In this document: positions 34,616 to 42,789 of the stretch, one piece after another | Layout: the number at the start of each line of letters is the position of its first letter | How positions within the stretch are numbered: the first letter of the stretch is position 1 | Assembly (NCBI RefSeq): GCF_021389975.1 | Contig: NZ_CP089981.1 | Coordinates: forward strand, 124,001-188,000 | Source of the DNA: Fulvivirga ulvae | GTDB taxonomy: Bacteria; Bacteroidota; Bacteroidia; Cytophagales; Cyclobacteriaceae | Length of the DNA: 64,000 nucleotides | Direction of reading: 5' to 3' | The notes under the pieces: generated by a model | The model's input: only the letters and a program-made list of their open reading frames with translations | What the model was told of the DNA's origin: nothing | The model's database searches: none | Position numbers and translations under genes: made by a program

Positions 34616-34716
34616 ACAATGTTGTCTAACATAAAACATTTAAACCTAGACAAACATTGATAATATCAGCTAAATAATTTAATTTTGTTTAACGTTTAAT
34701 TAAAATTATTAAACAA
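34616..34716 (+). promoter_or_regulatory. Promoter and two spaced inverted repeats before the sigma/crt operon
   Basis: IR1 is TTGTCTA (34622-34628) and TAGACAA (34647-34653). IR2 is TTGTTTAA (34685-34692) and TTAAACAA (34709-34716), ending 2 nt before the sigma gene start. TTGTYTAACRT recurs directly at 34622 and 34685. A -7 box TAATTTTG (34680-34687) overlaps the left arm of IR2, so a protein bound there would block transcription. The B12 regulator encoded just upstream is the obvious candidate. Confidence 0.6.
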
Positions 34717-34718
34717 CT

Positions 34719-35225
34719 ATGACTGCAATAGAGTTCAACCATAGAATCGCTTCCCTGAAAGACACCTTGGAATTATTTACCAGAAGATTTACCAAAGACC
34801 AGGAAGAGTCAGAAGACCTTATACAAGATACTGTACTAAAGGCCTTGACCTATAGAGATAAATTTAAGCAGAACACCAACCTGAAAGGCTGGTTATATAC
34901 CATCATGAGAAATACTTTTATCAACAACTACAGAAAAGCTCAACGCGCAAAAACCACTCATGATGATACTAAGGAATTATATTATCTTAATGTAGCAGAC
35001 AATCACACTTTTAATTCACCGGACTCATCATACGAGTATAAGGATATTGTAAACTGTATGAACGGGGTTAAGAGTGATTTGCTGGTACCGTTTAAAATGC
35101 ACGTCGACGGGTACAAATATCATGAAATAGCAGACTCTCTGGAGATTCCGATTGGTACTGTGAAAAACAGGATATTCCATGCCCGGAAGGAGATACAAAA
35201 AAAATTGGTGGCTTATAGCACCTGA
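34719..35225 (+). CDS. ECF-type RNA polymerase sigma factor
   Basis: The 168-residue protein has sigma region 2 (about 20-90; EDLIQDTVLKALTYRDKF and GWLYTIMRNTFINNYRKAQ) and sigma-70 region 4 (about 110-165; YHEIADSLEIPIGTVKNRIF). It lacks regions 1 and 3 and has no anti-sigma gene beside it. Its place directly after a CarH/LitR-like regulator and 9 nt before crtI points to light- or stress-induced transcription of the carotenoid genes. Two inverted repeats and a -7 box precede it. Confidence 0.9.
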   Translation: MTAIEFNHRIASLKDTLELFTRRFTKDQEESEDLIQDTVLKALTYRDKFKQNTNLKGWLYTIMRNTFINNYRKAQRAKTTHDDTKELYYLNVADNHTFNSPDSSYEYKDIVNCMNGVKSDLLVPFKMHVDGYKYHEIADSLEIPIGTVKNRIFHARKEIQKKLVAYST

Positions 35226-35234
35226 ATGGACTAA

Positions 35235-36710
35235 ATGACAAAAAAAAATATTGCCATAATCGGAGCAGGTTTCGCGGGTCTATCCGCAGCCTGCTGCCTT
35301 GCAAAAGCAGGCTGCTCCGTAACTGTTTATGAAAAAAACGAATCCCCCGGAGGAAGGGCAAGAAAGTTCAAGGCCGATGGGTTCACCTTCGACATGGGCC
35401 CGAGCTGGTATTGGATGCCAGATGTTTTCGAAAAATTCTTTAACCGCTTCGGAAAATCCATCTCCGACTATTATGAGCTGATCCGGCTCGACCCTTCATA
35501 TAAAGTACTTTTTAGCAAAAACGATATTGTTAACATTCCGGCCAAACCTGATGATATCTATGCCTTGTTTGATAAGCTCGAGCCGGGAAGTTCCAACCAA
35601 CTTAAAGTATTTCTGGAGGAAGCTGCCTACAAATATGAAGTGGGCATCAATGACCTCGTATACAAACCCGGCAGATCAGTCACAGAGTTTATAGACATGC
35701 GCCTGCTTACGGGTGTCTTCAAACTTCATGTTTTTCAATCCATTGCTACATATATCCGAAAATACTTCAAAGACCCCAGACTGATCCAGCTTCTGGAGTT
35801 TCCCGTTCTTTTTCTGGGTGCCATGCCTTCAAAAACCCCTGCCCTGTACAGCCTTATGAACTATGCTGACATAGCATTAGGCACTTGGTACCCTAAAGGA
35901 GGAATGTTTAAAATCGTAGAAGCTATGGTTTCACTGGCAGAATCCTTAGGCGCAAAATTTCAATATAACTCACCGGTTTCCTCCTTGGTAATGAAAGGTT
36001 CAAAGATCAAAAGCCTCGTGGTCAATGGCAGGGAACATGACTACGATTTTGTCGTTGCTGGTGCAGATTATCATCATATAGAGCAAAGCCTGCTGCCCGA
36101 AAATTTTCGTAAGTATGACGAAAAATACTGGGACAAACGCGACATGGCGCCGTCTTCCCTGATCTTTTACCTGGGTATTAATAAGAAGATTAAAAACCTG
36201 CTCCATCACAATCTCTTCTTCGACGAAGAGTTTGAGCAGCATGCAAAAGATATATACACTGACCCAAAATGGCCTCAAAAACCACTCTTCTACGTATGCG
36301 CTGCCTCTAAAACGGATGATGGATGCGCCCCGGAGGGAATGGAGAATGTATTCATACTGATACCGGTAGCTCCGGGACTTGAAGATATTGAAGAGATAAG
36401 GGAGCGTTATTACAACCTGACAATAGCCCGGATGGAAAGCCTGACCGGGGAATCTATAAAAGATCATGTAATCTATAAAAGAAGCTATGCCCACAGTAAT
36501 TTCATTGAAGACTACCATGCCTTCAAGGGAAATGCTTACGGGCTGGCCAATACATTAAAACAAACGGCCATACTTAAGCCGTCAATTAACAACCGGAAAG
36601 TACAAAACTTATTTTATACAGGACAGCTTACTGTGCCTGGCCCCGGAGTACCTCCATCTATTATTTCGGGACAGGTAGTAGCAGGTGAAATTATCAACCA
36701 ATTACATTAA
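35235..36710 (+). CDS. crtI: Phytoene desaturase
   Basis: This 491-residue FAD enzyme opens with the dinucleotide-binding motif IGAGFAGLSAACCLAKAG and the following EKNESPGGRARKF. Near the C-terminus is the carotenoid-desaturase signature FYTGQLTVPGPGVPPSIISG. Length is normal. It converts phytoene to lycopene by successive desaturations at the membrane. It is 9 nt after the sigma gene and 3 nt before crtB, clearly one operon. Number of desaturation steps cannot be read from sequence. Confidence 0.95.
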   Translation: MTKKNIAIIGAGFAGLSAACCLAKAGCSVTVYEKNESPGGRARKFKADGFTFDMGPSWYWMPDVFEKFFNRFGKSISDYYELIRLDPSYKVLFSKNDIVNIPAKPDDIYALFDKLEPGSSNQLKVFLEEAAYKYEVGINDLVYKPGRSVTEFIDMRLLTGVFKLHVFQSIATYIRKYFKDPRLIQLLEFPVLFLGAMPSKTPALYSLMNYADIALGTWYPKGGMFKIVEAMVSLAESLGAKFQYNSPVSSLVMKGSKIKSLVVNGREHDYDFVVAGADYHHIEQSLLPENFRKYDEKYWDKRDMAPSSLIFYLGINKKIKNLLHHNLFFDEEFEQHAKDIYTDPKWPQKPLFYVCAASKTDDGCAPEGMENVFILIPVAPGLEDIEEIRERYYNLTIARMESLTGESIKDHVIYKRSYAHSNFIEDYHAFKGNAYGLANTLKQTAILKPSINNRKVQNLFYTGQLTVPGPGVPPSIISGQVVAGEIINQLH

Positions 36711-36713
36711 CCT

Positions 36714-37550
36714 ATGAAAGAGCTTTATGATAAGGTATCTACAAAGTGTAGTTATCTTGCAACCCAATCGTACAGCACTTCCTTTTCATTGGCTATTAAA
36801 TGCCTTGACCAAAAGCTTCGCAATCCGATATGTGCTGTCTATGGCTTCGTTAGGTTTGCCGATGAGATAGTTGACACTTTTCATGATTATGACAAGTCGC
36901 AGCTGCTGGACAGGTTTGAAAAGGATACGTATCTGGCCATAGATGAAGGCATAAGCCTTAACCCGATCCTCAACAGCTTTCAGTTTGCTGTCAATAAATA
37001 TAATATCGACCGCGAACTTATCGAGCAGTTTCTTTACAGTATGCGTATGGACCTGACTAAAACCATCCACTCGAAGGATAGCTTTGAAACTTATATATTA
37101 GGCTCTGCTGAGGTGGTCGGACTTATGTGCCTGAAGGTGTTCTGCGAAGGCAACCAGTCTGAGTACGACCGTCTAAAACCTTATGCAATGAAACTTGGCT
37201 CAGCATTCCAGAAAATCAACTTTTTACGTGATCTTCGGGATGATTATCAGCATATGGGCCGTACCTACTTTCCCGGACTGGATATGGAGCAGTTTGATGA
37301 GGTAAGCAAAGCTCAGATAGAGAAAAGCATTGAAAGTGATTTCAAAAACGGCTTTAAAGGCATTAAACTACTTCCCAGATCAGCCCGGTTTGGAGTTTAT
37401 CTGGCATACGTTTATTATTACGCCCTCTTCAATAAAATCAGGAGGACACCTTCCTCCAATGTTATGGAAAAGAGGATCAGGATACCTAATCAGAAAAAGT
37501 TTTCCATATTATTTTATTCTTATTTAAAACACAGGCTTAACCTGATTTGA
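36714..37550 (+). CDS. crtB: Phytoene synthase
   Basis: The 278-residue squalene/phytoene synthase-type protein has the first aspartate-rich motif at D50-E-I-V-D54 (RFADEIVDTF). The second is in NFLRDLRDDYQHMGRTYFP near residue 170. Together these bind the diphosphates through magnesium. It condenses two geranylgeranyl diphosphates to phytoene. Genes on both sides (crtI, idi) fit a carotenoid rather than hopanoid role. Confidence 0.94.
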   Translation: MKELYDKVSTKCSYLATQSYSTSFSLAIKCLDQKLRNPICAVYGFVRFADEIVDTFHDYDKSQLLDRFEKDTYLAIDEGISLNPILNSFQFAVNKYNIDRELIEQFLYSMRMDLTKTIHSKDSFETYILGSAEVVGLMCLKVFCEGNQSEYDRLKPYAMKLGSAFQKINFLRDLRDDYQHMGRTYFPGLDMEQFDEVSKAQIEKSIESDFKNGFKGIKLLPRSARFGVYLAYVYYYALFNKIRRTPSSNVMEKRIRIPNQKKFSILFYSYLKHRLNLI

Positions 37551-37552
37551 AC

Positions 37553-38074
37553 ATGGAAGAAGTAGTATTAGTAGACACTAAAGACAAGGAAACGGGCCGA
37601 ATGGAGAAGCTGGAGGCTCACCAAAAAGGCTTATTGCACAGAGCATTTTCAGTACTCATTTTCAATTCGAGAGGAGAAGTACTTATTCAGAAAAGGAGTA
37701 AAAGCAAATATCACTCAGGAGGACTATGGACCAACACCTGCTGTAGCCATCCCAGGCCATCAGAGCCGGTACATGAAGCAGCAAAAAGAAGACTGACAGA
37801 GGAAATGGGGATAAATCTGCAACCGGAGTTCCTTTATAAGTTTATATATAAAACAGAACTGGACAAGAAGCTTATTGAGCATGAGCTTGATCATGTATTT
37901 ATAGGCACATATGACGGTGAGCCTGTCATCAATAAAGATGAAGTGGAAGACTGGATGTATATAGACCTGAAAACTCTAAAGGCGGATATGGACATCAATG
38001 CTGATAAATACACCCATTGGTTCAAAATAATTATAGACAGTATAACACCTCACCTGAAATCGAAGGTGGCATAA
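37553..38074 (+). CDS. idi: Isopentenyl-diphosphate delta-isomerase, type 1
   Basis: This 173-residue Nudix-fold isomerase has the catalytic Cys region WTNTCCSHPRPSE and the Nudix-like helix HEAAKRRLTEEMGI, followed by the conserved ELDHVFIGTYDGEP segment. It interconverts isopentenyl and dimethylallyl diphosphate, raising the supply for carotenoids. The ATG at 37553 lies 2 nt after the crtB stop; a TTG two codons earlier is in frame but less likely. Confidence 0.94.
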   Translation: MEEVVLVDTKDKETGRMEKLEAHQKGLLHRAFSVLIFNSRGEVLIQKRSKSKYHSGGLWTNTCCSHPRPSEPVHEAAKRRLTEEMGINLQPEFLYKFIYKTELDKKLIEHELDHVFIGTYDGEPVINKDEVEDWMYIDLKTLKADMDINADKYTHWFKIIIDSITPHLKSKVA

Positions 38075-38096
38075 CTAACATTAAAACTGTAAGCGT

Positions 38097-38264
38097 ATGT
38101 TTTCATTCTTTAAACCTGACCCCGTAAAAAAATTAAAGAACAGAAGAAAGAAGATTCTTGAAGAAGCCATGCGCATACAGCGGTCCGGAGACCTTAAACT
38201 TTATGCATTAAAAATGGAAGAGGCTGAAGCCATTCAAAAAGAAATTGACAAAAAATCTGTCTAA
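38097..38264 (+). CDS. Small DUF6435-type protein
   Basis: The 55-residue ORF starts MFSFFKPDPVKKLKNRRKKI and ends in a charged helix (KMEEAEAIQKEIDKKSV). The MFSFFK-DPVKKL opening matches small proteins I recall as DUF6435, found in many Gram-negative bacteria with unknown function. A single amphipathic helical pair is likely. It stands 22 nt after idi and its TAA directly abuts the ATG of the photolyase gene, so it belongs to the operon. Confidence 0.75.
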   Translation: MFSFFKPDPVKKLKNRRKKILEEAMRIQRSGDLKLYALKMEEAEAIQKEIDKKSV

Positions 38265-39566
38265 ATGGATTTAGTAAACATCTTTTGGTTCAGAAGAGAT
38301 TTACGGCTGGATGATAACGTTGGCCTGTTCAGGGCACTAAGCGATGACCTGCCTGTATTACCATTGTTCATTTTTGATTCCAATATACTCAATGATCTGG
38401 AAGACAGGCGTGATGCAAGGGTATCGTTCATTTATGATCAGATTACTCAAATCAATGACCAGCTTAAACGCAAAGGCAGCACATTGCTGGTGGAGTATGG
38501 CAGCCCTTTTGAGGTATGGAAAAAGCTGATCAGTAAATATCAGGTCAAAAAGGTTTACACAAACCATGATTATGAACCCTATGCGGTTGACAGAGACAAA
38601 AACATATCTTCGCTGTTGGCTAAAAATGATATTGAGTTTAAAACTTATAAGGACCAGGTTTTGCTCGAAAAATCGGAGGTACTAAAGGACAATGGAGATC
38701 CCTATGTGGTCTTTACCCCTTATAGCAGGCAGTGGCACAGCACTATTTCAGACAAGAACTATGAATCGGTGCCATCTGCCCTGCACTTTAAAAATTTTGC
38801 ACAGAGGAAGTCTGAAAAGCCGCTAAGCCTTGAAAACATGGGATTCAGGCCTTCAGGCATGGATATCCCCTCCTCTAATTTAACAGATGTCACGCTGGAG
38901 CACTATAAAGAGCGTCGTGATTATCCTGCTATGGATGGCACTTCCCGCCTTGGCATACATCTTCGATTCGGTACAGTCAGCATCAGAAAATTAGCTGACG
39001 AGGCCAGGCAAAAAAGTAAAGTTTATCTGAATGAGCTCATTTGGCGCGAGTTTTATCAGATGATACTCTGGCACTTCCCAAGGGTAGTGGATGAAAACTT
39101 CCAGACGAAATATAATAGTCTGAACTGGCGCAATAGTGAGAAGGAATTTGAAGCCTGGTGCAACGGACAAACAGGTTACCCGATTGTAGATGCCGGCATG
39201 CGGGAGCTTAACTCCACGGGCTATATGCACAACCGGGTCAGGATGATAGTGGCCAGCTTCCTCACCAAGCACCTGCTGATAGACTGGCGCTGGGGTGAGG
39301 CTTATTTTGCAAAGAAATTGCTGGACTATGAGCTGGCTTCTAACAACGGGGGGTGGCAGTGGGCTGCCGGTACAGGTGTAGATGCAGCACCATACTTCAG
39401 GGTATTTAACCCTGAGCTGCAAACTAAAAAATTTGATCCTGAGCTGAAGTATATCAGGCAATGGGTACCGGAGTTTCAGGAGCTTAGCTATCCCAAGCCA
39501 ATAGTGGAACATAAAACAGCACGCGAACGAGCTATTAAAACCTATAAAGAGGCTTTGGGGTCATGA
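38265..39566 (+). CDS. phr: Deoxyribodipyrimidine photolyase/cryptochrome
   Basis: The 433-residue protein has the N-terminal photolyase alpha/beta domain (IFWFRRDLRLDDN, antenna binding). The FAD domain carries RLGIHLRFGTVSIR, LIWREFYQMILW, GMRELNSTGYMHNRVRMIVA and NNGGWQWAAGTGVDAAPYF. The last motif, with the WAAGTG segment and Asn/Asp residues around FAD, fits a class I CPD photolyase. It uses blue light to repair pyrimidine dimers. Its place inside the carotenoid operon links pigment and repair as one light-stress response. Confidence 0.92.
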   Translation: MDLVNIFWFRRDLRLDDNVGLFRALSDDLPVLPLFIFDSNILNDLEDRRDARVSFIYDQITQINDQLKRKGSTLLVEYGSPFEVWKKLISKYQVKKVYTNHDYEPYAVDRDKNISSLLAKNDIEFKTYKDQVLLEKSEVLKDNGDPYVVFTPYSRQWHSTISDKNYESVPSALHFKNFAQRKSEKPLSLENMGFRPSGMDIPSSNLTDVTLEHYKERRDYPAMDGTSRLGIHLRFGTVSIRKLADEARQKSKVYLNELIWREFYQMILWHFPRVVDENFQTKYNSLNWRNSEKEFEAWCNGQTGYPIVDAGMRELNSTGYMHNRVRMIVASFLTKHLLIDWRWGEAYFAKKLLDYELASNNGGWQWAAGTGVDAAPYFRVFNPELQTKKFDPELKYIRQWVPEFQELSYPKPIVEHKTARERAIKTYKEALGS

Positions 39567-41008
39567 AAATTTTGCTTACAGGTTCAACCGGCTATATAGG
39601 ACGGCGGCTACTTCCGATACTGGTAGACGAAGGCCACCATGTAGTTTGCCTGGTACGGGACAGACACCGGTTTGACTGGGAGGATTTCGATGAGGAATTT
39701 TTGAAACACGTAAGTGTAATTGAGGCCGATCTTGAGAAAAAGAAAAGCCTTGAGGATTTGCCACAGGATATTGACGCAGCCTACTATCTGGTACACTCCA
39801 TGAGTAGCTCTTATGCAGACTTTTCTATCTCAGAGAAAAATACAGCTCTAAATTTTGCCTCATACCTGAAGGGCACTTCCGCCCGACAGATCATATATCT
39901 CAGCGGCATTGTCAATGACCATGAACTTTCCGAGCACCTAAGCTCAAGGAAGAATGTTGAAGATTTCCTAAAAACCTCAGAAAAGCCACTGACCGTGTTA
40001 AGGGCAGCAATTATTATTGGATCCGGAAGTGCATCTTTTGAGATTATCAGAGACCTTGTGGAGAAGCTACCTGTAATGGTTGCCCCCAAATGGCTTAAAA
40101 CCAGGTGCCAGCCCATCGGTATTCGTAATGTAATCCAGTACCTGGTGGGTGTGCTAAACAATGAGAATACTTTTAATCAGGTTTATGATATCGGCGGCCC
40201 CGATGTATTGTCATACAAGCAAATGTTGATGGAATATGCTTTGGTAAGGAAGCTTAAAAGGTTTATTATCACTGTCCCGGTGCTTTCTCCAAAATTATCT
40301 TCACTATGGTTGTATTTTGTGACCTCTACCTCTTATCCGCTCGCACGCAATCTGGTAGATAGCATGAGACACAATGTAGTGGCAAAGCTTGGCGACATAG
40401 ACAAACAGGTGGTCATACAAAGATACTCATACCGTGAGGCTCTGGAAATGGCTTTTAGCAGGATCAGCCAAAAAAATGTTATCTCCAGCTGGAAAGATGC
40501 CATTTCTAACGAAGGTATGAACCATAGCTTTCGCAACTTTATTGAAGTCCCCCGACACGGGTGCTTTAATGATGTCAGAATGGTAGAATTCGAAACTGAT
40601 ATCCATGAGGTAAAGAAAAAGCTTTGGTCTATCGGAGGAACGAATGGCTGGTACTATGGAAACTTCCTTTGGGAGATCAGAGGTTTCTTAGATAAAGCCG
40701 TCGGAGGTGTTGGGCTAAGAAGGGGCAGGAGAAGTCCTACTGAATTAAAAGCAGGTGATGCTCTGGATTTCTGGCGTGTGCTGCTGGCCAGTGAAAAGGA
40801 TCGAAAACTATTGCTATATGCAGAAATGAAGCTACCGGGCGAAGCCTGGCTGGAGTTCCATATTAAGGAAACCAAAGGCAAGAAGTTATTAATGCAGAAA
40901 GCAACTTTCCGGCCACTGGGTATTTGGGGCCGCATATATTGGTACTGTGTGCTGCCCTTTCATTTTCTCATATTTCCTGGCATGGCTTCAAGAATTGTAA
41001 AAGTATAA
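39563..41008 (+). CDS. NAD(P)-binding SDR protein with C-terminal DUF2867
   Basis: The 481-residue protein starts with a Rossmann motif (LLTGSTGYIGRRLLPIL) and an atypical-SDR domain to about residue 290. A DUF2867-type domain with SRPBCC-like fold follows (WSIGGTNGWYYGNFLWEIRG, KLPGEAWLEFHI, RPLGIWGRIYWYCVLPFHFL). The substrate is unknown. It overlaps the photolyase stop by 4 nt (ATGA). Photolyase, SDR-DUF2867 and SRPBCC genes are found together in several light-stress clusters (recalled), suggesting a role in membrane or pigment chemistry. Confidence 0.82.
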   Translation: MKILLTGSTGYIGRRLLPILVDEGHHVVCLVRDRHRFDWEDFDEEFLKHVSVIEADLEKKKSLEDLPQDIDAAYYLVHSMSSSYADFSISEKNTALNFASYLKGTSARQIIYLSGIVNDHELSEHLSSRKNVEDFLKTSEKPLTVLRAAIIIGSGSASFEIIRDLVEKLPVMVAPKWLKTRCQPIGIRNVIQYLVGVLNNENTFNQVYDIGGPDVLSYKQMLMEYALVRKLKRFIITVPVLSPKLSSLWLYFVTSTSYPLARNLVDSMRHNVVAKLGDIDKQVVIQRYSYREALEMAFSRISQKNVISSWKDAISNEGMNHSFRNFIEVPRHGCFNDVRMVEFETDIHEVKKKLWSIGGTNGWYYGNFLWEIRGFLDKAVGGVGLRRGRRSPTELKAGDALDFWRVLLASEKDRKLLLYAEMKLPGEAWLEFHIKETKGKKLLMQKATFRPLGIWGRIYWYCVLPFHFLIFPGMASRIVKV

Positions 41009-41048
41009 CAGCGCAATGCCTGACTTGATACTATAGCTCAATATCAAA

Positions 41049-41525
41049 ATGAAAATATACAACATCAAAAGGACACAATATTTACCTATCAAACTATCAG
41101 AGGCCTGGGAGTTTTTTTCTACTCCTGCCAACTTAAACAAAATAACACCTGAGCATATGGGCTTTGAGATCAGGTACGCTTCCGGTGGAAAAAAAATGTA
41201 TCCCGGCCAGCTCATTTGTTATAAAGTAAACATTTTGCCCGGTGTACCGGTTGACTGGGTAACTGAGATTACGCATGTTCAGGAACCGCACTATTTTGTA
41301 GACGAACAAAGATTCGGGCCTTATGCGCTTTGGCATCATCAGCATCATTTCAGAGAGGTTAAGGATGGAGTAGAGATGGTTGATGAGGTGAATTATGCAA
41401 TTCCGTACGGGATCATAGGTAGAATGGCCAATAGAATATTTGTCGGAAAAGAAGTGAAAACTATCTTTGATCACCGCTATAAGGTACTACAGGATTATTT
41501 TCAAAATAGGATAATAAAAGCTTAA
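41049..41525 (+). CDS. SRPBCC-fold (START-like) protein
   Basis: The 158-residue protein resembles the polyketide-cyclase/START superfamily: an N-terminal helix and strand (AWEFFSTPANLNKITPEHMG), the ITHVQEPHYFVDEQRFGPY region, and HHHFREVKDGVEMVDEVNY. The fold forms a hydrophobic pocket; ligand unknown. It lies between the SDR and crtZ genes in the same direction and may bind a carotenoid, flavin or lipid intermediate (inference). Confidence 0.8.
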   Translation: MKIYNIKRTQYLPIKLSEAWEFFSTPANLNKITPEHMGFEIRYASGGKKMYPGQLICYKVNILPGVPVDWVTEITHVQEPHYFVDEQRFGPYALWHHQHHFREVKDGVEMVDEVNYAIPYGIIGRMANRIFVGKEVKTIFDHRYKVLQDYFQNRIIKA

Positions 41526-41535
41526 AAGTGTAAAA

Positions 41536-42009
41536 ATGGCAATATTAACCTTTCTCCTTTGTGCATTAATAATCATTGTCACTTTCCTATTTATGGAATT
41601 TGTAGCATGGTTTACCCATAAGTATGTTATGCATGGCTTTTTATGGGTATGGCACAGGTCACACCATAAAAAGCACAATCATACACTGGAAAGAAATGAC
41701 CTGTTCGCCCTGGTCTTCAGTTTGCCCAGCATCGGGCTTATTTACTACTCTACCTTGATCAACTATTCTCCATATTTACTGTCAGTTGGGATAGGAATAC
41801 TATGCTACGGGGTCTTTTATTTCATTTTTCATGACATTATAGTACATCAAAGAATCAGATGGCGTCCTAAGAAAAGAAGCAAATATCTGGAGCGTATGAT
41901 CAACGCCCATTACATTCATCATAAAAAACACACAAAAGAAGATGGCGAAGCCTTTGGTTTCCTTTATGCTCCTAAAAAGTATAAAGTAAAAGATATAAGA
42001 AAATCTTAA
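41536..42009 (+). CDS. crtZ: Beta-carotene hydroxylase (fatty-acid hydroxylase superfamily)
   Basis: The 157-residue membrane protein shows the four histidine clusters of CrtZ: HKYVMHG, HRSHHKKHNH, FHDIIVHQR and HYIHHKKH, binding the di-iron centre. Hydrophobic helices lie at about residues 3-22, 55-72 and 78-95. It adds hydroxyl groups to the 3 and 3' positions of beta-rings, giving zeaxanthin from beta-carotene. It is 10 nt after the SRPBCC gene and is followed by the cyclase gene. Confidence 0.92.
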   Translation: MAILTFLLCALIIIVTFLFMEFVAWFTHKYVMHGFLWVWHRSHHKKHNHTLERNDLFALVFSLPSIGLIYYSTLINYSPYLLSVGIGILCYGVFYFIFHDIIVHQRIRWRPKKRSKYLERMINAHYIHHKKHTKEDGEAFGFLYAPKKYKVKDIRKS

Positions 42010-42062
42010 ATTCTTACGCGTGTATGTTTTGTTTAAAACATACCACATTAAAAGTTCTCAGC

Positions 42063-42764
42063 ATGAATTGGCATTATCTTTACCTTTTACTCAATACCCT
42101 GGCTATATCCGTACCACTGGCCTTTAGTTTTTATCCGAAGGCTAACTTTTCAAGCAAGTGGCAATACCTGATGCCTGCCATAGCCATCCCGGGTGTGGTT
42201 TTCATTCTTTGGGATGTTTATTTTACCAAATGGGGTATATGGGGATTTAACGAAACATATCTCACAGGACTTAATATTGCGAATCTCCCTATAGAAGAAT
42301 GGCTGTTTTTTATTTGTATTCCTTATGCCTGTGTGTTTACCTATTTTAGCTTCAAACACCTCTTCAAAGAGGATTATTTAGGTAAATATGCCCCTGCTAT
42401 CACCTGGACACTCATTGCCATATCTTTTTTGATCGCTGTCAGCAATACTCACCGAGCTTACACATCAGTAACTTTCTTTGCTTTGTGCGCTTTTTTACTG
42501 TTACACATATTCATTCTCCGATCAGCATACCTGGGAAGGTTTTATTTCAGCTTTGTTTTCATACTCATACCTTTTTTTCTGATCAATGGTGTACTTACCG
42601 GATCCTATATCCAGGACCAGGTAGTCTGGTACAACAACGCGGAAAACCTGGGGATCAGGCTGGGCACAATCCCCGTAGAAGACACCTTTTACGGCATGCT
42701 CCTGCTCCTGATGAATGTTACGTTATTTGAAGAACTGGAAAATAAACTCAGAGAGAAGCGCTAA
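42063..42764 (+). CDS. Lycopene cyclase, fused CrtYc-CrtYd type
   Basis: The 233-residue integral membrane protein has about six to seven helices and two related cyclase domains. The conserved acidic motifs LPIEEWLFFICIPYA (first half) and IPVEDTFYGMLLLLMNV (second half) match the PxE(E/D) pattern of heterodimeric-type cyclases (CrtYc/CrtYd) fused in one chain. It closes the ends of lycopene to beta-carotene. The ATG at 42063 (MNWHYLYLL) begins with the first membrane helix; an in-frame ATG at 42024 is less likely. It is the last gene of the carotenoid operon. Confidence 0.9.
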   Translation: MNWHYLYLLLNTLAISVPLAFSFYPKANFSSKWQYLMPAIAIPGVVFILWDVYFTKWGIWGFNETYLTGLNIANLPIEEWLFFICIPYACVFTYFSFKHLFKEDYLGKYAPAITWTLIAISFLIAVSNTHRAYTSVTFFALCAFLLLHIFILRSAYLGRFYFSFVFILIPFFLINGVLTGSYIQDQVVWYNNAENLGIRLGTIPVEDTFYGMLLLLMNVTLFEELENKLREKR

Positions 42765-42789
42765 AATTTCGCTTGTCAGAACCTACCTC

